Shown here: one piece after another, positions 1-12,128 of the stretch | How the letters are laid out: each line of letters opens with the position of its first letter | Numbering within the stretch: position 1 is the first letter of the stretch | NCBI GenBank assembly: GCA_018697195.1 | Contig: CM031864.1 | Coordinates: 25,120,086-25,184,085, forward strand | Reading direction: 5' to 3' | Origin: Certhia americana | Lineage: Eukaryota; Chordata; Aves; Passeriformes; Certhiidae | DNA length: 64,000 bases | Made by a program: the position numbers and the translations under genes | The notes under the pieces: generated by a model | What the model saw: the letters and a program-made list of their open reading frames with translations, nothing else | Databases searched by the model: none | What the model was told of the DNA's origin: nothing

Positions 1-2014
1 TGCTGAGAGAAAAAAACCTCACCCTCCTCTTCAGTAGTACCAAAATTATTCTTTTTGGCAAATTGCATAAAAGCCAGATGCTCGAGTAGGGAGTCTCAGG
101 CACCAGAGTCAAACCTTGGCCAGATGGGCCACCAGAAATAAGCACGGAACCTCAGCACCTCTGAAGCCTTCCAAAGGATTTCCATCTTCTTGAAGAGTTT
201 GTTTTCCTTAAGAAATAAGAAGTTTGACTCCTTTGCTAAGGTAAAATAAACCAATAAAAACTCCCCAAACCCCAGAGAACAAAAGCCAAAACCTGCCATT
301 GAGTCAGAAATCTCCTGTAACTGTGCGGGAGAGAGCCCAAGGGTCAACACATCCCTGCTTACCCTGAAGGCCAATACCTGAGGGCACCTGTAAAGCAGCA
401 GAGGAGCAGAGGGCATGAGGAAAAGCAAAGCACTTTAAAGACTCAACAGTCAATGACTCAGCCTGCTGTGACATGGCAGAGCCAAATTCTCTGATATCCA
501 GCAGTCCAACCTCCACAGCACCAAATGAGAGCTGGGAGAGCTCTCATCCCAGATGGTACACTCAAATGTGCCCTCCACAATCTTCTGAGTTGTCTAAAAG
601 CTCATGCAATTTTATTCTATGCCTTTTCACACTTTAGGACATGCTAACAGAGTATCCATTATTTTACCTCCCTTCCATGTCCTTTCTTTGTCTTCCCTGA
701 CAGAATGGGAACACCTCCCATGCCAGGGAGCATTTCCAGCCACGTTGAACACCCACACTCAGCAGCAATGGGAGGCCACTGCACAAAGTCAGTACAGCTG
801 CTTGAGTCAGAGCTTGGCTTTCTAGATGAAAGCTTCCCACAGGCTCTAATTCTACTCTCCTTGGCCCAGCTCCTTAGAACCTCACAGCCCAGCAAGGCTC
901 AATCCTCCCCAAATCTTCATGAATTTGTGAGAGGAGGAACCTGCCACCACTGTGAGATTGAAAAAGCCCTGGGTTGCAACACTCAAGGCAGCTCTGAACG
1001 AGGTGGCACAGCTGATCCTCACAGCCTGGTTCTCTTCTTAAAGCTGTTTCAGCACTGAGGAATAGCACAGCTGAATGCTGGGAAGCTTTCCCTCTGTGAG
1101 AAGGTAAAGGCATCTCCTGGTCTTTGACAACATGACTGTGGCACTGGGTGTTTCAGGTCACTTGGTACAGAGGTTTAGCTAAAACTCAGTTTATCAGTCA
1201 GCTGCCTCCATCTCACCAGGTTCCCCTGGCAGGGACATGCTCCAGGAAGGGACATTCAGTTTGGATGGATAAACAGTAACGGTTGCCAGCAGGAGAGATT
1301 AACTGCTGAGGTGAAAAGGCTGTCAGCAGAGCTGTGCTGAATGTTTTCCATGCAACCTGAACCTCAGACACTGCCTTACAAGCCCAGGTGAGCACAGGAG
1401 AAAACACAGCCCAGTTTGGTTTGGAGATGCACCATTTCCTCACAAACAGGGACTTGGTTTCGAGATCAGTTTTGAAATAAAATGCTCAACAGCAAGTGAG
1501 ATTCATGTTAAAACAGGCAAAGTGTTGGATAGTTAAATGCAGCTGTGTCAGCTGATGAACTCAATCGAACATTGCATCTAGACAAGGGCTGCATACCTTC
1601 TTCAGAAACCACTTTGCAACCCCAGAGTTTCCACAAATAAGGACATATATGGGCAGCATTTCACAGAAATGGATGACTTTTGAAAGACTACTTTTGCTTA
1701 TGTTGTCTTCCAAGGGGGAAGGACACAAACTGGATAGTGGTTGGTTTCTGTTATGAAACTTTGCTACATCTGAAGTTTTGAGTCCTCTTTGTGTACTGGC
1801 TTCTCCCTACGGCAGCTGATCCAACACCTCAACATCTGAGCAAAACACCGTCCCTGGGTGCTTGCTCTACTCGCCACCACTCTCCTGGCAGAGCAACAGG
1901 ATCAGTCCAAGGAGTCAGATTTGGGAACTGGAGGAGGGAAGAGTGAATGGGAACAGATGCAGCATAATTCACATGGCTAAAATGTACCCGTAACTTTCCC
2001 ATGCTTGCCTTCCT

Positions 2015-2017
<3 letters not shown>
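1..2017. other. Non-coding stretch, no gene recognised
   Basis: CpG-poor unique-looking DNA. The longest open frame (705-1058, plus, 117 codons) has no recognisable domain and is overlapped by open frames on the other strand, as expected by chance. No repeat family, RNA gene or splice-site-bounded exon could be supported. It may be intergenic or part of an intron of a gene outside the window. Confidence 0.6.

Positions 2018-2067
<50 letters not shown>
2018..2067. repeat. (TA)n microsatellite, about 25 units
   Basis: An almost uninterrupted run of alternating T and A of about 50 bp, ending in ATAATAAAG. It produces spurious Ile-Tyr repeats in open frames on both strands. It lies about 200 bp left of a CR1 fragment. 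Such AT dinucleotide runs are length-variable and often miscalled, so the exact unit number is uncertain. Confidence 0.97.
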
Positions 2068-2070
<3 letters not shown>

Positions 2071-2262
2071 AAGCTTGGCAACAGTTCAGATGTAAGATTA
2101 AAATAATCTCTTTGTGTCATCCCAAAGCAAGAGCAGAGGGCATCTCTGTGCTTTGCCAGATTCCCTACTCCTGCTGCCAGCACAAACTGTGCAGGTTCCA
2201 GCTCCTCCTGGACAAGCAGGAGCCAAGAAAGTTCCTTTTTCATAGTCATTATTTGGAGGTAT

Positions 2263-2402
2263 TCATAGAATCAGAGAATCCAGAATGGTTTGCGTTGGAA
2301 GGAACCTTAAAGTTGCTTCATTTCCACCCCAACATGTTCAGGGAAACCTTCCACTATCCCAGGTTGCTCCAAGCCCTGCCCAGCCTGGCCTTGAACATTT
2401 CA
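2263..2402 (-). mobile_element. CR1 LINE 3' fragment, minus strand
   Basis: The plus strand reads the reverse complement of the CR1 3' end: an AGAATC-type tail remnant, then CGTTGGAAGGAACCTTAAAG, then TTGCTCCAAGCCCTGCCCAGCCTGGCC. The element therefore points to the minus strand with its 3' end at the left. It is 5'-truncated, as most CR1 copies are, and too short to encode anything. Confidence 0.9.
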
Positions 2403-3358
2403 TGAAGTCCACAGACTCAAGATCTCCCCTTAGAAGTGCTTTGCTTGGTTGGGAAGGCTCAGTTTGGGAGATTTTTTAAAACCAGCTACCAGTTCCTAAG
2501 CTCAGGGGTGATAACCTGCACTACACACAAGTCCAGATGGAGAAGATTCACCTCAGGTGGTAGCAATCACCTGCAGGAGTATTCAGTTCACCCCAGAAGA
2601 GTTATGAAACAAACAGTCAGCTTCTCTAGGGTTGCTATTGCCAGAGAATCTGCATTTTCATTTAGAAATAGATTTATTTCCACAACTATGAGGGCCTGAG
2701 TGTTTGAGAACAAGAACTCAATGCTTACACACCAGTAAGCAAATAAAGACCCTGAGGTTTCTTTGTATAAAGAGGAAAAAAAAAAAACGAAAAAAAGAGT
2801 TATGACTGAGGCCTGACTTTTAATTTTCCAATTCCTAGAGGCAGCAAACTCAATACTCTGTAGTCTCTTGTGAATTGAGATGTTCATGAGTTTCTCTGTG
2901 CATAGCTGACAGAAGTTTCACACAAGACTTTCAACCCCATTGCCGTGCTCCATGGAAATCTGTTTCATTGAATTCAATCCAGAAAAACTGGTCTGTGACT
3001 TCCACAGGAGATGCTCATGAATAATACATCTAGCTGCTTTCAGCAAATCAAAACCTCTAATGAAAAGCAAAGGCATATTCCCAGTTTGAGCTCAGCTGAG
3101 CACCAGATCGGACCCTGGTGATGTAAATCCACGGCCAGACGCAGAATGCAGACCTTCAGTCTGCCTTAGCCGGGAGCACAAAGCCAAAAGCTTCTCTTTA
3201 AATGTGCTGCTTCACCTTTTAGAACAGGGATTTATAGATATTGGCTTATACCATTGGACGTTCTCTACAGCACAATCAGCACAGAGTTGTTTTTTTTTGT
3301 ATGCACTGCTGCATAAAGATTTTTTAAGCAAGATTTTTTAAATGCTTTTTTTATGCCT
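2403..3358. other. Inter-repeat spacer, no gene
   Basis: About 950 bp between two same-orientation CR1 fragments. It holds an A-rich run (about 2772-2798, A-tracts split by one CG) and otherwise unremarkable sequence. The open frames at 2436-2699 (plus) and 2588-2887 (minus) overlap each other and match nothing I recognise. Confidence 0.55.
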
Positions 3359-3478
3359 ATAATTATAGGATCACAGACTGGTTTGGGTTGGAAGGAACCT
3401 TAAAGATCATCTTGTTCCATTATCTGGTTGCTCCAAGCCCTGTCCAACCTGGCCTTTGAACACTTCCAGGGAAGGGAT
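3359..3478 (-). mobile_element. CR1 LINE 3' fragment, minus strand
   Basis: It begins with the tail-derived TATAGGATCACAGA and continues GGTTTGGGTTGGAAGG, AACCTTAAAGATCAT, then GTTGCTCCAAGCCCTGTCC. This is the classical complement of an avian CR1 3' end. It ends near the GGAAGGGATG segment, followed by a T-run (3485-3494). About 120 bp survive. Confidence 0.93.
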
Positions 3479-6400
3479 GTAAATTTTTTTTTTATACATA
3501 TACAAAATACTTTTCATCTCCACTGCTGCCCCACATCAAATACCTGAGGCCATTCAGTGGTTTAGCAACAAGAGTCTAGAGAGTCTCAGACTTATGCAGG
3601 CACTGGGTGGGGGTGGCTGAGTCCCCAGGATGTCCCCTACCCAAAGCATTGGCCATGCACAATGGTCAGCAGGACAGAGCAGCCTCTCAGTGTGTTCCCA
3701 GGAGCGTGGGCTCACCCCTGTCACACATTGGTGGAGTAGGCTGGGTTTAGGGGTCTCTGTCTGGGGAGAGAAGGCCAGAATCAGGGCTGATGGGTTTGCT
3801 TTGCCCCTTTGTATCTCTGCTCCTTGCCCAGCCGTTATTCCAGGTCCTGCTGGGGGCCATCTCCATTCCCACTGCCCAGCACTCTCCAGAGCCCTGCAAA
3901 TTGATAAGGCTGCTTCATGATCTATGGCTGCTGGTTTTAATTAAAGCTGCCTCCTCTGCATCACTCCCAGCCTTGTGCAGACAGCAGCACAAATGATTTC
4001 AGCCTCTGATCCACCAGATGCCAAGCTTATAGTTTATATAGTCATTATTCAGGAAAGTTCTCCCCCTGCTCCCACTGGCTCAAGTGAAGTTGGAAGCAGA
4101 GAAGAAGGTTTACAATGACAGCAAACTAACTATCCACTCATAACCCTGACTTAAGCAGAAAGCTGGTTAAGCATGTCACCTTCAAACCTCCCCATCTCGG
4201 GAGCTCCTGGAGGGCAGCCACAAGGGGATGAGGAGTCACCCCAAGTGAGCCCCTCACTCACAGCCTCCTTCAGGGCTTCAGGCAGCTCCTGGTCCCTTGA
4301 ACTAACAAGAAAGGTCCTGGTCAAGAAAGCATAGTGTTTCGTACTTGTGAGAGTCCATTCTTCAACCCTACTGACACATTCTGGGAGTGGGGTGCAGGTT
4401 AGGGCTCCATTTACACCTGGAGTCACTTCTGGAGTTATCATTCCCTCATTCCTCTGCAGGTGGGACTGGGGACACTAATGGGCTGTGACTGCCCTGACTG
4501 CTCTTCACTGGGACCCACAACCCTCTGCCCTGCACAAAGCCAGGCCCAGAAAGCTTTCCATGGGCACCACATGTTGTCCTCACTTTCATACTGCTTTTAC
4601 AGCATCTGAGGTTCAAACAAGACATTTTATCATCCAAGAACCCTGGTGGAGGGGGAAAAAGAAAAACCCCCAGGCTCCTGACCCTGCATTCCAGGTGGGG
4701 ATGTCCAGCACCTGGACCTTGCTTTTAGGACCATCCTTGGTAGACATAGTACTTAAATTCTGAAGTAGCAGACCACTGACAGATAACTTTGTTTGCAGAG
4801 TAGAAGGTTGTCTTCTTCCCTGTTATAATCAGGAGAGAAGAAGTCAGGGCTGCCACCAGCTTATTCCTCACAGGCTCCCTTCACCTCAGGGCTCCTAAAA
4901 TTTGGATCAGAGGCACCACAGCTACAGTCAGTTCAAGACTTGCTGTTGAGAGTCTTGGAGGGAGATGTCAGACTCAGGTGCTGTGCACCAAGACACCTGA
5001 GTCATGCAGACATGCAAATAAATATGAGTATTAATTGATGAGAGGGCTTTTTGGTCACTGCAGGATTGCAGGCAGCTTCAGCTCTTTCATGTGTGGGATG
5101 TGCAGTGTCTTATTTCTCTCATATCTCCAGTGTTGTCATAGAAGCAAGCAACATATTTCCTGGTACAGATCTACTCTGGTACATCCCAACTGGTACATTT
5201 TGTGCTTTGTTTCTGTCTCCAGAGGACAAGGACAGCCATCTCGAACCTACGTGAACTTTGAGGATGTTGCAGCATGCTGGGCGTTTTCAAGGGACCTGTG
5301 GTATCCATCTCCAGGAAACAGATTGAAATGGCAGGGGGTGAGTGGTTGTACCAAAGAGTGCTCCATGGGTTTGGACTGTTAATGCAAAAGTTAAACAATT
5401 TATGTGAAAATACCAAATATTTTTAGAAATTATTTGTACATGCAGCCTTTAATAGAGGTGGAGGGGAAAGATGTTTCGTGACTACAATTGACGTGGAATT
5501 TGACTCAAATGAAGAAGCTGAACAAGCCCAAATTCACACTTAGAATTTATTTCTTCATGTAAGTCTCAAAATCAACATAAAAATGGGTGCAGTTCTGAAA
5601 TCTTTTCCCATCACGGAAATCAAAGTGATTCAAATCCAGTTAATTCCTGGGTTCTGTAGCCAGTTTGCTTACACCTATGGCACTCAGTGATCCCACAGAA
5701 ACACAGTTCAAAGCTGGGTGTCTGACCCAGGGCCCTGAGCTTCAGATGTGCTTCAAAGGGAAGCCTGCTAAGAAGGTGGATCTGGAGGCACAAGGCACCT
5801 GGGAGGGTGTCCCTGGTTACACCCAGCTGGGAGACAGGGTCCTGTGCTTCAGCTGGGGAACCAACAAGCCCAGCCTTTGCTCAAATGAGCATTTCTGCCT
5901 GCAGTCTCACAGGAGCTGCACACTGTGCTCTCTGTGTGTCCTAGCTGAGGAAACATTTTCCATAACACACGGAGCTCCAATCTATGTTTATAGCAAGGCA
6001 TGCCACTTAAGAGTACAGCACTTCCCCCCATGCCAAAGAGAAAACAACCACCCAGGAGATAAAGTGCTACTCAGAGCTATCTCAGAACCAAACATTTTTC
6101 TTCTCAGTGAAATGAAAATGCAGCGTGGCTAGGACTGCCAGCCTGAACACAGAGCTGCATGCAAAATTCATACAACTTTGGTTTCTTGGGTCCCTTTCTT
6201 CCTTCTCACCCAGGCACCTTGTACAAAAGCATAGAAGCACAGTAAGCAGCCCCCAGCTTGTGCAGTCCCTTCACCAGGAACATCCACTCATCCTGCAGAG
6301 CTCAGAAAGTGATGGATGTAGACACTGGCCCTCTCTGGAGGCAGTAGGACACTCTGCAAGCAGGCACTTGCTCTGAGCTTTGCCTGTAGCTCTCTGGTAC

Positions 6401-7087
6401 CCTCAAAAAGACTTTGGTTCCCCTCTCACACCACTGCTCACACTCGTGGTGTCTCTGCAGGCACGTATCAAGATGTGCCATCCCTTCATGGGCTCAGCCT
6501 GGGAAGAGCTTCCATCTATTCTGGCAGGAGTCCTTGAGAGTTCTGCTTTTTGCCCTCCCTCCTCTGCACCCGCCTGAGGTCATGCTGGCAGTTGCAATGG
6601 CCCTGAGAGCACCCAGTCCCTCAAATCACCTTTTCCTGGCTGAAAAGAACACCCTCCTGCCCTTAGAGGGGTGCCAGTACCCTCCCATCCCCAGCCTGAG
6701 ATCTCCTCTGTCTGCAGCAGCTTTGGGGTGAATACAAATGCAGGAAAAGTGCTCTTCTTTTTCCAGGAGAAAGCTCTGGTTCTTCCCTCTAACACAAAAG
6801 ATGGTGGCTGGGGCTCGTCTGGAGCCACAGATGATCCTAATTACAGTTACAGCTCCTATTTCAGCAAACTTAACTTTGGTTCTCCACATAAATCCTCCTC
6901 AGGTCCTTCTTCTTCTGTGAAGAAACTTCACTTGTCTCTGTCCTACCCAAAAGTATATGGAAAGGGGTAAAGATGGAGCTGGGTCTTCTCAGTGGTGCCA
7001 GGACAAGGTGCAGCAGGCACAAAGTGAAATATATGAAATTCCACCTAAACATAATAACAATTTGTTTGCTGTGCAAGTGGATGGACC
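3479..7087. other. Non-coding stretch, no gene recognised
   Basis: 3.6 kb without an identifiable repeat or gene. It contains the longest plus-strand open frame of the left third (5665-6132, 155 codons). That translation shows no signal peptide, membrane segment or known domain, and no coding exon structure is visible around it. The frames at 6580-6970 overlap on both strands. I see nothing else of note. Confidence 0.55.
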
Positions 7088-7256
7088 AAGCAGCAGGTTG
7101 CCAGGAGAGGCTGTGAACTATCCACCCCTGGAGAAATTCAGGATGAATGCAGTTCTGGGCAAGCTATTCCAGCTGGTCCAGCTTTGTGGAGGGCTGGATT
7201 AGACACCTTCAGAAACACCTGGAGAGATCTTTAACCTCAACTGTTCTGTGATCTGG
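7088..7256 (+). mobile_element. CR1 LINE 3' fragment, plus strand
   Basis: Sense-orientation CR1: AGCAGGTTGCCAGGAGAGG, CCCCTGGAGAAATTCA, GGGCTGGATTAGACACC and finally ACCTCAACTGTTCTGTGAT, the usual 3' terminus. It is diverged from the youngest copies (several substitutions in the terminal box) and 5'-truncated. Confidence 0.88.
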
Positions 7257-9100
7257 TCACCTCAGCTGAAAATGTCATTGTAACATTATTGACAGGCATT
7301 GCCAACACCTTTCTGTAGCATGTGGACATGCTTCCCCAGCCTTTTGGGAAAAAGCTTGGCTCTCCAAGGAGACACCAGAACTGTGCCCCTTTCCCTGATC
7401 CTTAAGCCAAGTCTTCCCTAAACAGAAATCTAGGTCATAGTTTAATTTTCATTGTTTTTTTTTTTCCCATAAAGTAATGTTCTAATAAATTTTTTAAAAT
7501 TTTCTGCATGTGGCAGAGGGCAGAAATCGGAGAGGATGAAAGCCAAATGTGGGAGAACTGGGAAGCAGCATCAGAGCCACTGAGTGACCTCAGGGTTGCT
7601 GTCAAATCCATTATTATTCATTACAGTAACCTCCTGCAGACTAATGGACATGTGTCCCATTAGTCCTGCAGTCACCGTCGGTAAAATAAAAAGCTTTGGG
7701 CAGTTCTAGGAAGGGTCTCAATTTCAAGCCAATTTTATATCACAGCCTATTTTTGGTCAGTGCTGCTCACTTGGGTCCTCCTCAGAGCTGCTGTTAAGGG
7801 AACAGAATTTCTTCCTTAAAGATGACATCTCTTGCTGGCTGTAGCTCGTGCTTTGAGTGATAAAGCAGCAGGGAGTGGTATCAGAGTCGGGGTGGAACCC
7901 AGACCTGAGCCCTGGCAAATTCAATGGGGCCAGAGCTACCTAGCTGGCTGTTCAAACAAAACCAGGTATTTGGGAAATTTTATTCAAGACTACAATCAAT
8001 CATGTTTCAACATTGGACACTATTTGCTGGTGTGAATGTATTTTTTTTCCTTAGAAAATAGTTTTTTAGCAAAAACCACATCATTGTTCTGCAAAGCTTT
8101 CTGACCTTGTGCTAATTAGCCACTTTTGTAGGCAGCAGCATAACCTCATGCTAAGCTAAACAATGAGCAATTTTTTATAAATAAAAAAGGGCTACTGCTA
8201 AATTTCACATGTTTGGCTTTAAACTCAAAGAGTTCCAAGGGTGTAGGAGGTCGCTTCACTCCATATTTATCTCTTCAAAATTAACAGAAAGGAAAAAACA
8301 GGCCCCTTTGCCCTGGGACTGGAACATAAGGTCAGGATGACAAGTGGCACAGGCAGGGCTGGGGGAGTCTGGCAGCTCGGCCATCACCATGGATATGCTG
8401 GCAACACCCTGGGCTCAACACACTGCATCTATCAGGAAATGATATTCCCCTCGTGTCCTGAGTCACTGCCCTGAGATTTTACATCCATGACATGTTATAA
8501 AAAAAAAAAAAAAAAAATAGTATGCTCAGCCTTTCCTGCCAGTTCCTGGCTTGTGACTGCTAAAAACATCAGGAGAAAAATACTTTCCGTTTGTTTCCAG
8601 AAGCCCTGGGGAATGAAGACGTGAAATCTGGGACTGGCTCAGAGGTTCTCCTAAAAGATGGTCCTTGTCACACAGTCCATAGACCCCAGGAGCTGCTGGT
8701 GGTGAAGGAATGAGGCATGCCCTCAGCCCTGAGCCATGTCGGGGTGTCTGTTCTCTCCTCTCTGCTTGTCAGGGTGTCTGTTCTCTCCTCTCTCTGCAGG
8801 CACCACTGCCCTGCTTGGCCATGATGGGAGCTGTCCTTGGGCTGGAGGGAACAGAGACTCTCAGGCTCTCTTGGTGACCCTGCTCTCCTCTGCTCTCCCT
8901 GTGGTGCTGCTGGGCTCTAGCCAGGCTGATGATGAACCATCTCCATAGGGAAACTGGCACAGAACCTGCCCAAAGATGGGGATGCTGAGCTGAGCCTACC
9001 CTGAGCTGGTGGTGGCTCAAATGCCATTGCAAGGCAATGATTTATCTTGTATTTCTAAATTATGAAACTAGACCTCCAAAAATGGCTATTTTTGTCTCTC
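7257..9100. other. Non-coding stretch with homopolymer runs
   Basis: It contains a T-run (about 7454-7465), an AT-rich patch (about 7480-7505), a 19-base A-tract (8499-8517) and a two-copy 30-bp duplication annotated separately. No gene or RNA gene is recognised. Confidence 0.55.
8742..8800. repeat. Two-copy 30-bp tandem duplication
   Basis: The segment GGGTGTCTGTTCTCTCC followed by TCTCTGC occurs at 8742 and again at 8772, a period of 30 bp. The second copy carries an extra CT. It is a pyrimidine-rich local duplication with no sign of function. Confidence 0.8.
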
Positions 9101-9290
9101 TAATGAGGTGGTGAGGCCCTGGCACAGATTTCCCAGGGAAGCTGCGGCTGCCTCATCCCTGGAAGTGTCCAAGGCCAGGCTGGATAGGGCTTGGAGCAAC
9201 TTGGGATAGTGGAAAGTGTCCCTACCTATGGCAGGGGTGGGATAGGTTTTAAGGTCCCTTTCAGCTCAAGCCATTTCATGATTTTATGAC
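9101..9290 (+). mobile_element. CR1 LINE 3' fragment, plus strand
   Basis: Sense CR1 with recognisable blocks: GATTTCCCAGGGAAGCTG, CTCATCCCTGGAAGTGTCC, AAGGCCAGGCTGGATAGGGC, GGGGTGGGATAGGTTTTAAG, then GTCCCTTTCAGCTCAAGCC and the terminal ATGATTTTATGA. It is 190 bp, 5'-truncated and complete at the 3' end. Confidence 0.94.
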
Positions 9291-11779
9291 ATTTGGACAC
9301 TGAAGTGTCCCAAATGCTAGAGCAACTGACAAAGAAATTATTAGAAAATGAATCCTGGTTTGATAAACCTGATTTTGGGGTTAAAAAAGAATTCTTTACC
9401 TGTAAACTTTGACTCAACCTCAGTTGCAAATCCAAGGTAGCAGATCATAAGGGTCACTGGTGAAACAAGGGAAGAGAGGATAGACATGGACTTTGACACT
9501 AGTTACAAACACAAGTGAAGGCAAACATAGAAGACACTGACTTCGACAATCTCATTCCTGAAAGGAGCCAGGGAGCAGCAGGGACCCTGAACACAAGTCT
9601 CACATCCATTGATGGAAAGTTGCATGGCAGGATTTTTCCAGAAACATCCCAGGTTAGTCTTCCTGCCTGCAGGAGCCTGTGGTCATCCTGCTCTGCCTGC
9701 AGCCACGTGGGGGCCGTGAGAGCCTGGCCATGAACCATTGGTCAGGTCCTCTCACCTGCTGAGCTCAGCAGCACCACAACAAGGGGGAAGCTGAGAACTC
9801 TGTGGATCATCTGATGGACAAGAAGCATCAACTGCATTCTTTGTTCACCTCCAGGTTAACTCCTGTGGCACAGTTTTAAGTGCTAAAGATACAGTCACAC
9901 TGCTTGGATCTGTCCCAAGGACTGAGAAAGGCGAGGACACTGCTTTTTCTGCCCCTCTTGCTCATCAAGCAATGCTTGCTGTGTGAGGCAGATGTACATC
10001 ACTGCAGTGCCTCAGGCATCCAGCTCCAGTGGAAAAACCCAAGGAGTTCATACCCGTGTCAAGCTGAGCTCTATCAGCCTGTAAATAGCAGTGATGGCCC
10101 AGAAGGACCCAGGAGAATGGGAAATAAATATTCCTCCCCCTGGATGCTACTGGGCTAAAATGCATCATCCAAAGGCCCTACTGTAGGGAGAGATTCCCCC
10201 ATGGGGCTGCAGATGAGGATGTTGAGTTTAAGGCTGCTTATTGGCATTTGGAAGGAATTTGTTCTACCACTGGAAACTTTTGTGGCCAAAGAAGTTAGAG
10301 CAGGAAAAGCCAGTTAAACTTTGGCCTTTTTCTATGGAGGGTAAACTTAGAAATATGACTTAGATGCATAATTTAGAAAACCAAGATAAAAGTCAAGCCA
10401 GATGCTTACCCTAGAGATTTTTTATGATTACTGCTTACCAGGCTTAGCCACAGGGACTAAGTGCCATGTTTGGAGTGCAGACTCTTCTGGCTGGTAGCCA
10501 TGAAACCCACTAAGTGTAATTTTTGACCATGTAATTCATCCTTCCTGAACAAACTCAAAACCTAGTGAAGCAGGAAGGAATATTATGTTAATTGCAAAGC
10601 ATCTTTGTGCACTCAGGCTTTGGTGACCAGTGATACCTGTGCTATGGTGTGATGAAATTTTCCAAGGGGTTTTCTGATGAGAGAATATCAGTGGATGATA
10701 AAGCTGAAAGCCTCAACACACAAGAGGAGCTGAGTTTGCGTATGGACAGTGAAATTAGGTTTGCACTTATTTTGTCTTGGTCTAAACTAAACCAAAATTA
10801 ATGACATGGTCTCATCTCACCCTAGACTGCCTTCTAGTTAACAGCTCTGAATAATTCAGGAGAAAGCCTCTCTCCTGCCAATTACTGCTGCAGACTGTAC
10901 CTACAGTCCCTTCAGTGTGCACAGCCCCAGATCTTTGCTCCTCTGGCAGACACTGCCTACCCTGGGCAGGGGGACACTGCTGTGTAAAAATTAGATTTCT
11001 GTCTGCTGCATTGGTTAGACATGTCCATGTGATAAAGGGAAAAGGGAAAATCCAGCTCTTTTTCATCATGTTAGGAATAAATTATTGGTTAGTGCCATGC
11101 GTAGCTTTAATAAATTCATTGCTGCAGTTAAAAATCTCTCCTGCTGAGTGAGGTTGTGGTTAACAAGACAAATTATAAATATGTGTGCATTTCCACAGAT
11201 GCAAATAATAGTGGGACACTCTCCTGCTCCATGCTGCTCCTTGAGCACCTCTTGTGATGAAGAAGTTTACAGCAGAGTTGCAAGAGTATATTGGGATAAA
11301 ATATCCTCAGTCACATTTTGTACTGGTGCTGACAACAGTCAGGTTTTTCAGCCATTTCATCCTGCTCTCACACACTGCCCCAGCTCCTAATAAGAAAATA
11401 TTGAAACCCTGGCTTTTTTCAGATTTCTGTAGGCATTGAGAATTTGATCTCCCCAGGGTTCTGGGCACAGTAATTAATTTGTTCTCTTTCTAATGTTAAA
11501 AACTTCATTGTGATTTCACTGTCCCAGACAGACATCATGGAAAAAATGGTGCATGTCCCATCTATTAATGGATTAAAATAGACTTGGAGGTACAAGGTAG
11601 GAGCAGAAGGTGGTGAATTGGATTGTGCACAAGTTCTGTTGGTTTGCGTTCACACCCCTTGAGCAGAAGCCTGAGTCCCTGCCACAGCAAAAGAAACTTC
11701 ATGCCAAGCTCTTGAAATGACTGTTTTAACATCTAGCCGTGGTGATCCGCACAAATCCAGGCAGTCAGAGCTGCTGGAA
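9291..11779. other. Non-coding stretch, no gene recognised
   Basis: 2.5 kb of CpG-poor DNA. Only short overlapping open frames occur (for example 9880-10158 plus against 9965-10168 minus). No repeat family, splice-bounded exon or structural RNA is recognised. Confidence 0.5.
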
Positions 11780-12128
11780 GGCCGGTACCACCTGCTCCCC
11801 TAACTGGGACTCAAGCACGGCACCCCAGCCAGGATATGGGGAAGCCAGGGAAGGATTTCTGCCAAGCTCTTTGCCAACGGGTTGGCCCCAGCAGCTTACT
11901 GTGCCTGGAGCTGTTGCTCCAGAGGGGTAGGACCTTCTTGTTGAAATCTGTGTGGCTCCTGCCAACCCATTTCTCCAGGCTGTTGAGGTGCCCATGGATG
12001 GCAGCACATCCATCTGAGTCGACCGCCATTCCTCCCAATTTTGTGTCACCTGCAAACTTGCTGAGGCTGCTCTCTGCCCCATCATCCATCACTCAGGTCA
12101 TTAAGGCAGAGGTCTGGGAAGAATATTG
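11780..12128 (-). pseudogene. CR1 ORF2 reverse-transcriptase fragment (decayed)
   Basis: The minus-strand frame from 12092 down to 11811 reads LSKFAGDTKLGG, then GCAAIHGHLNSLEKW. This matches the CR1 reverse-transcriptase block around the catalytic F-A-D-D motif and the following L-x-x-L-E-K-W segment (family knowledge). Here the first catalytic Asp is Gly (FAGD, codons 12056-12045), and the downstream part degrades after about residue 50. This is therefore an internal, 5'- and 3'-truncated CR1 relic, distinct from the many 3'-end fragments in the window. It has no intact start or end and is not expected to be functional. Confidence 0.85.

Noticed and set aside
2001..2405. 134-codon frame with Ile-Tyr repeats
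   Set aside because: Generated by the (TA)n microsatellite and the adjacent CR1 fragment.
5665..6132. 155-codon plus-strand open frame
   Set aside because: No recognisable domain, signal or splice context, and codon content looks like random CpG-poor DNA. Length alone is not enough in 64 kb.
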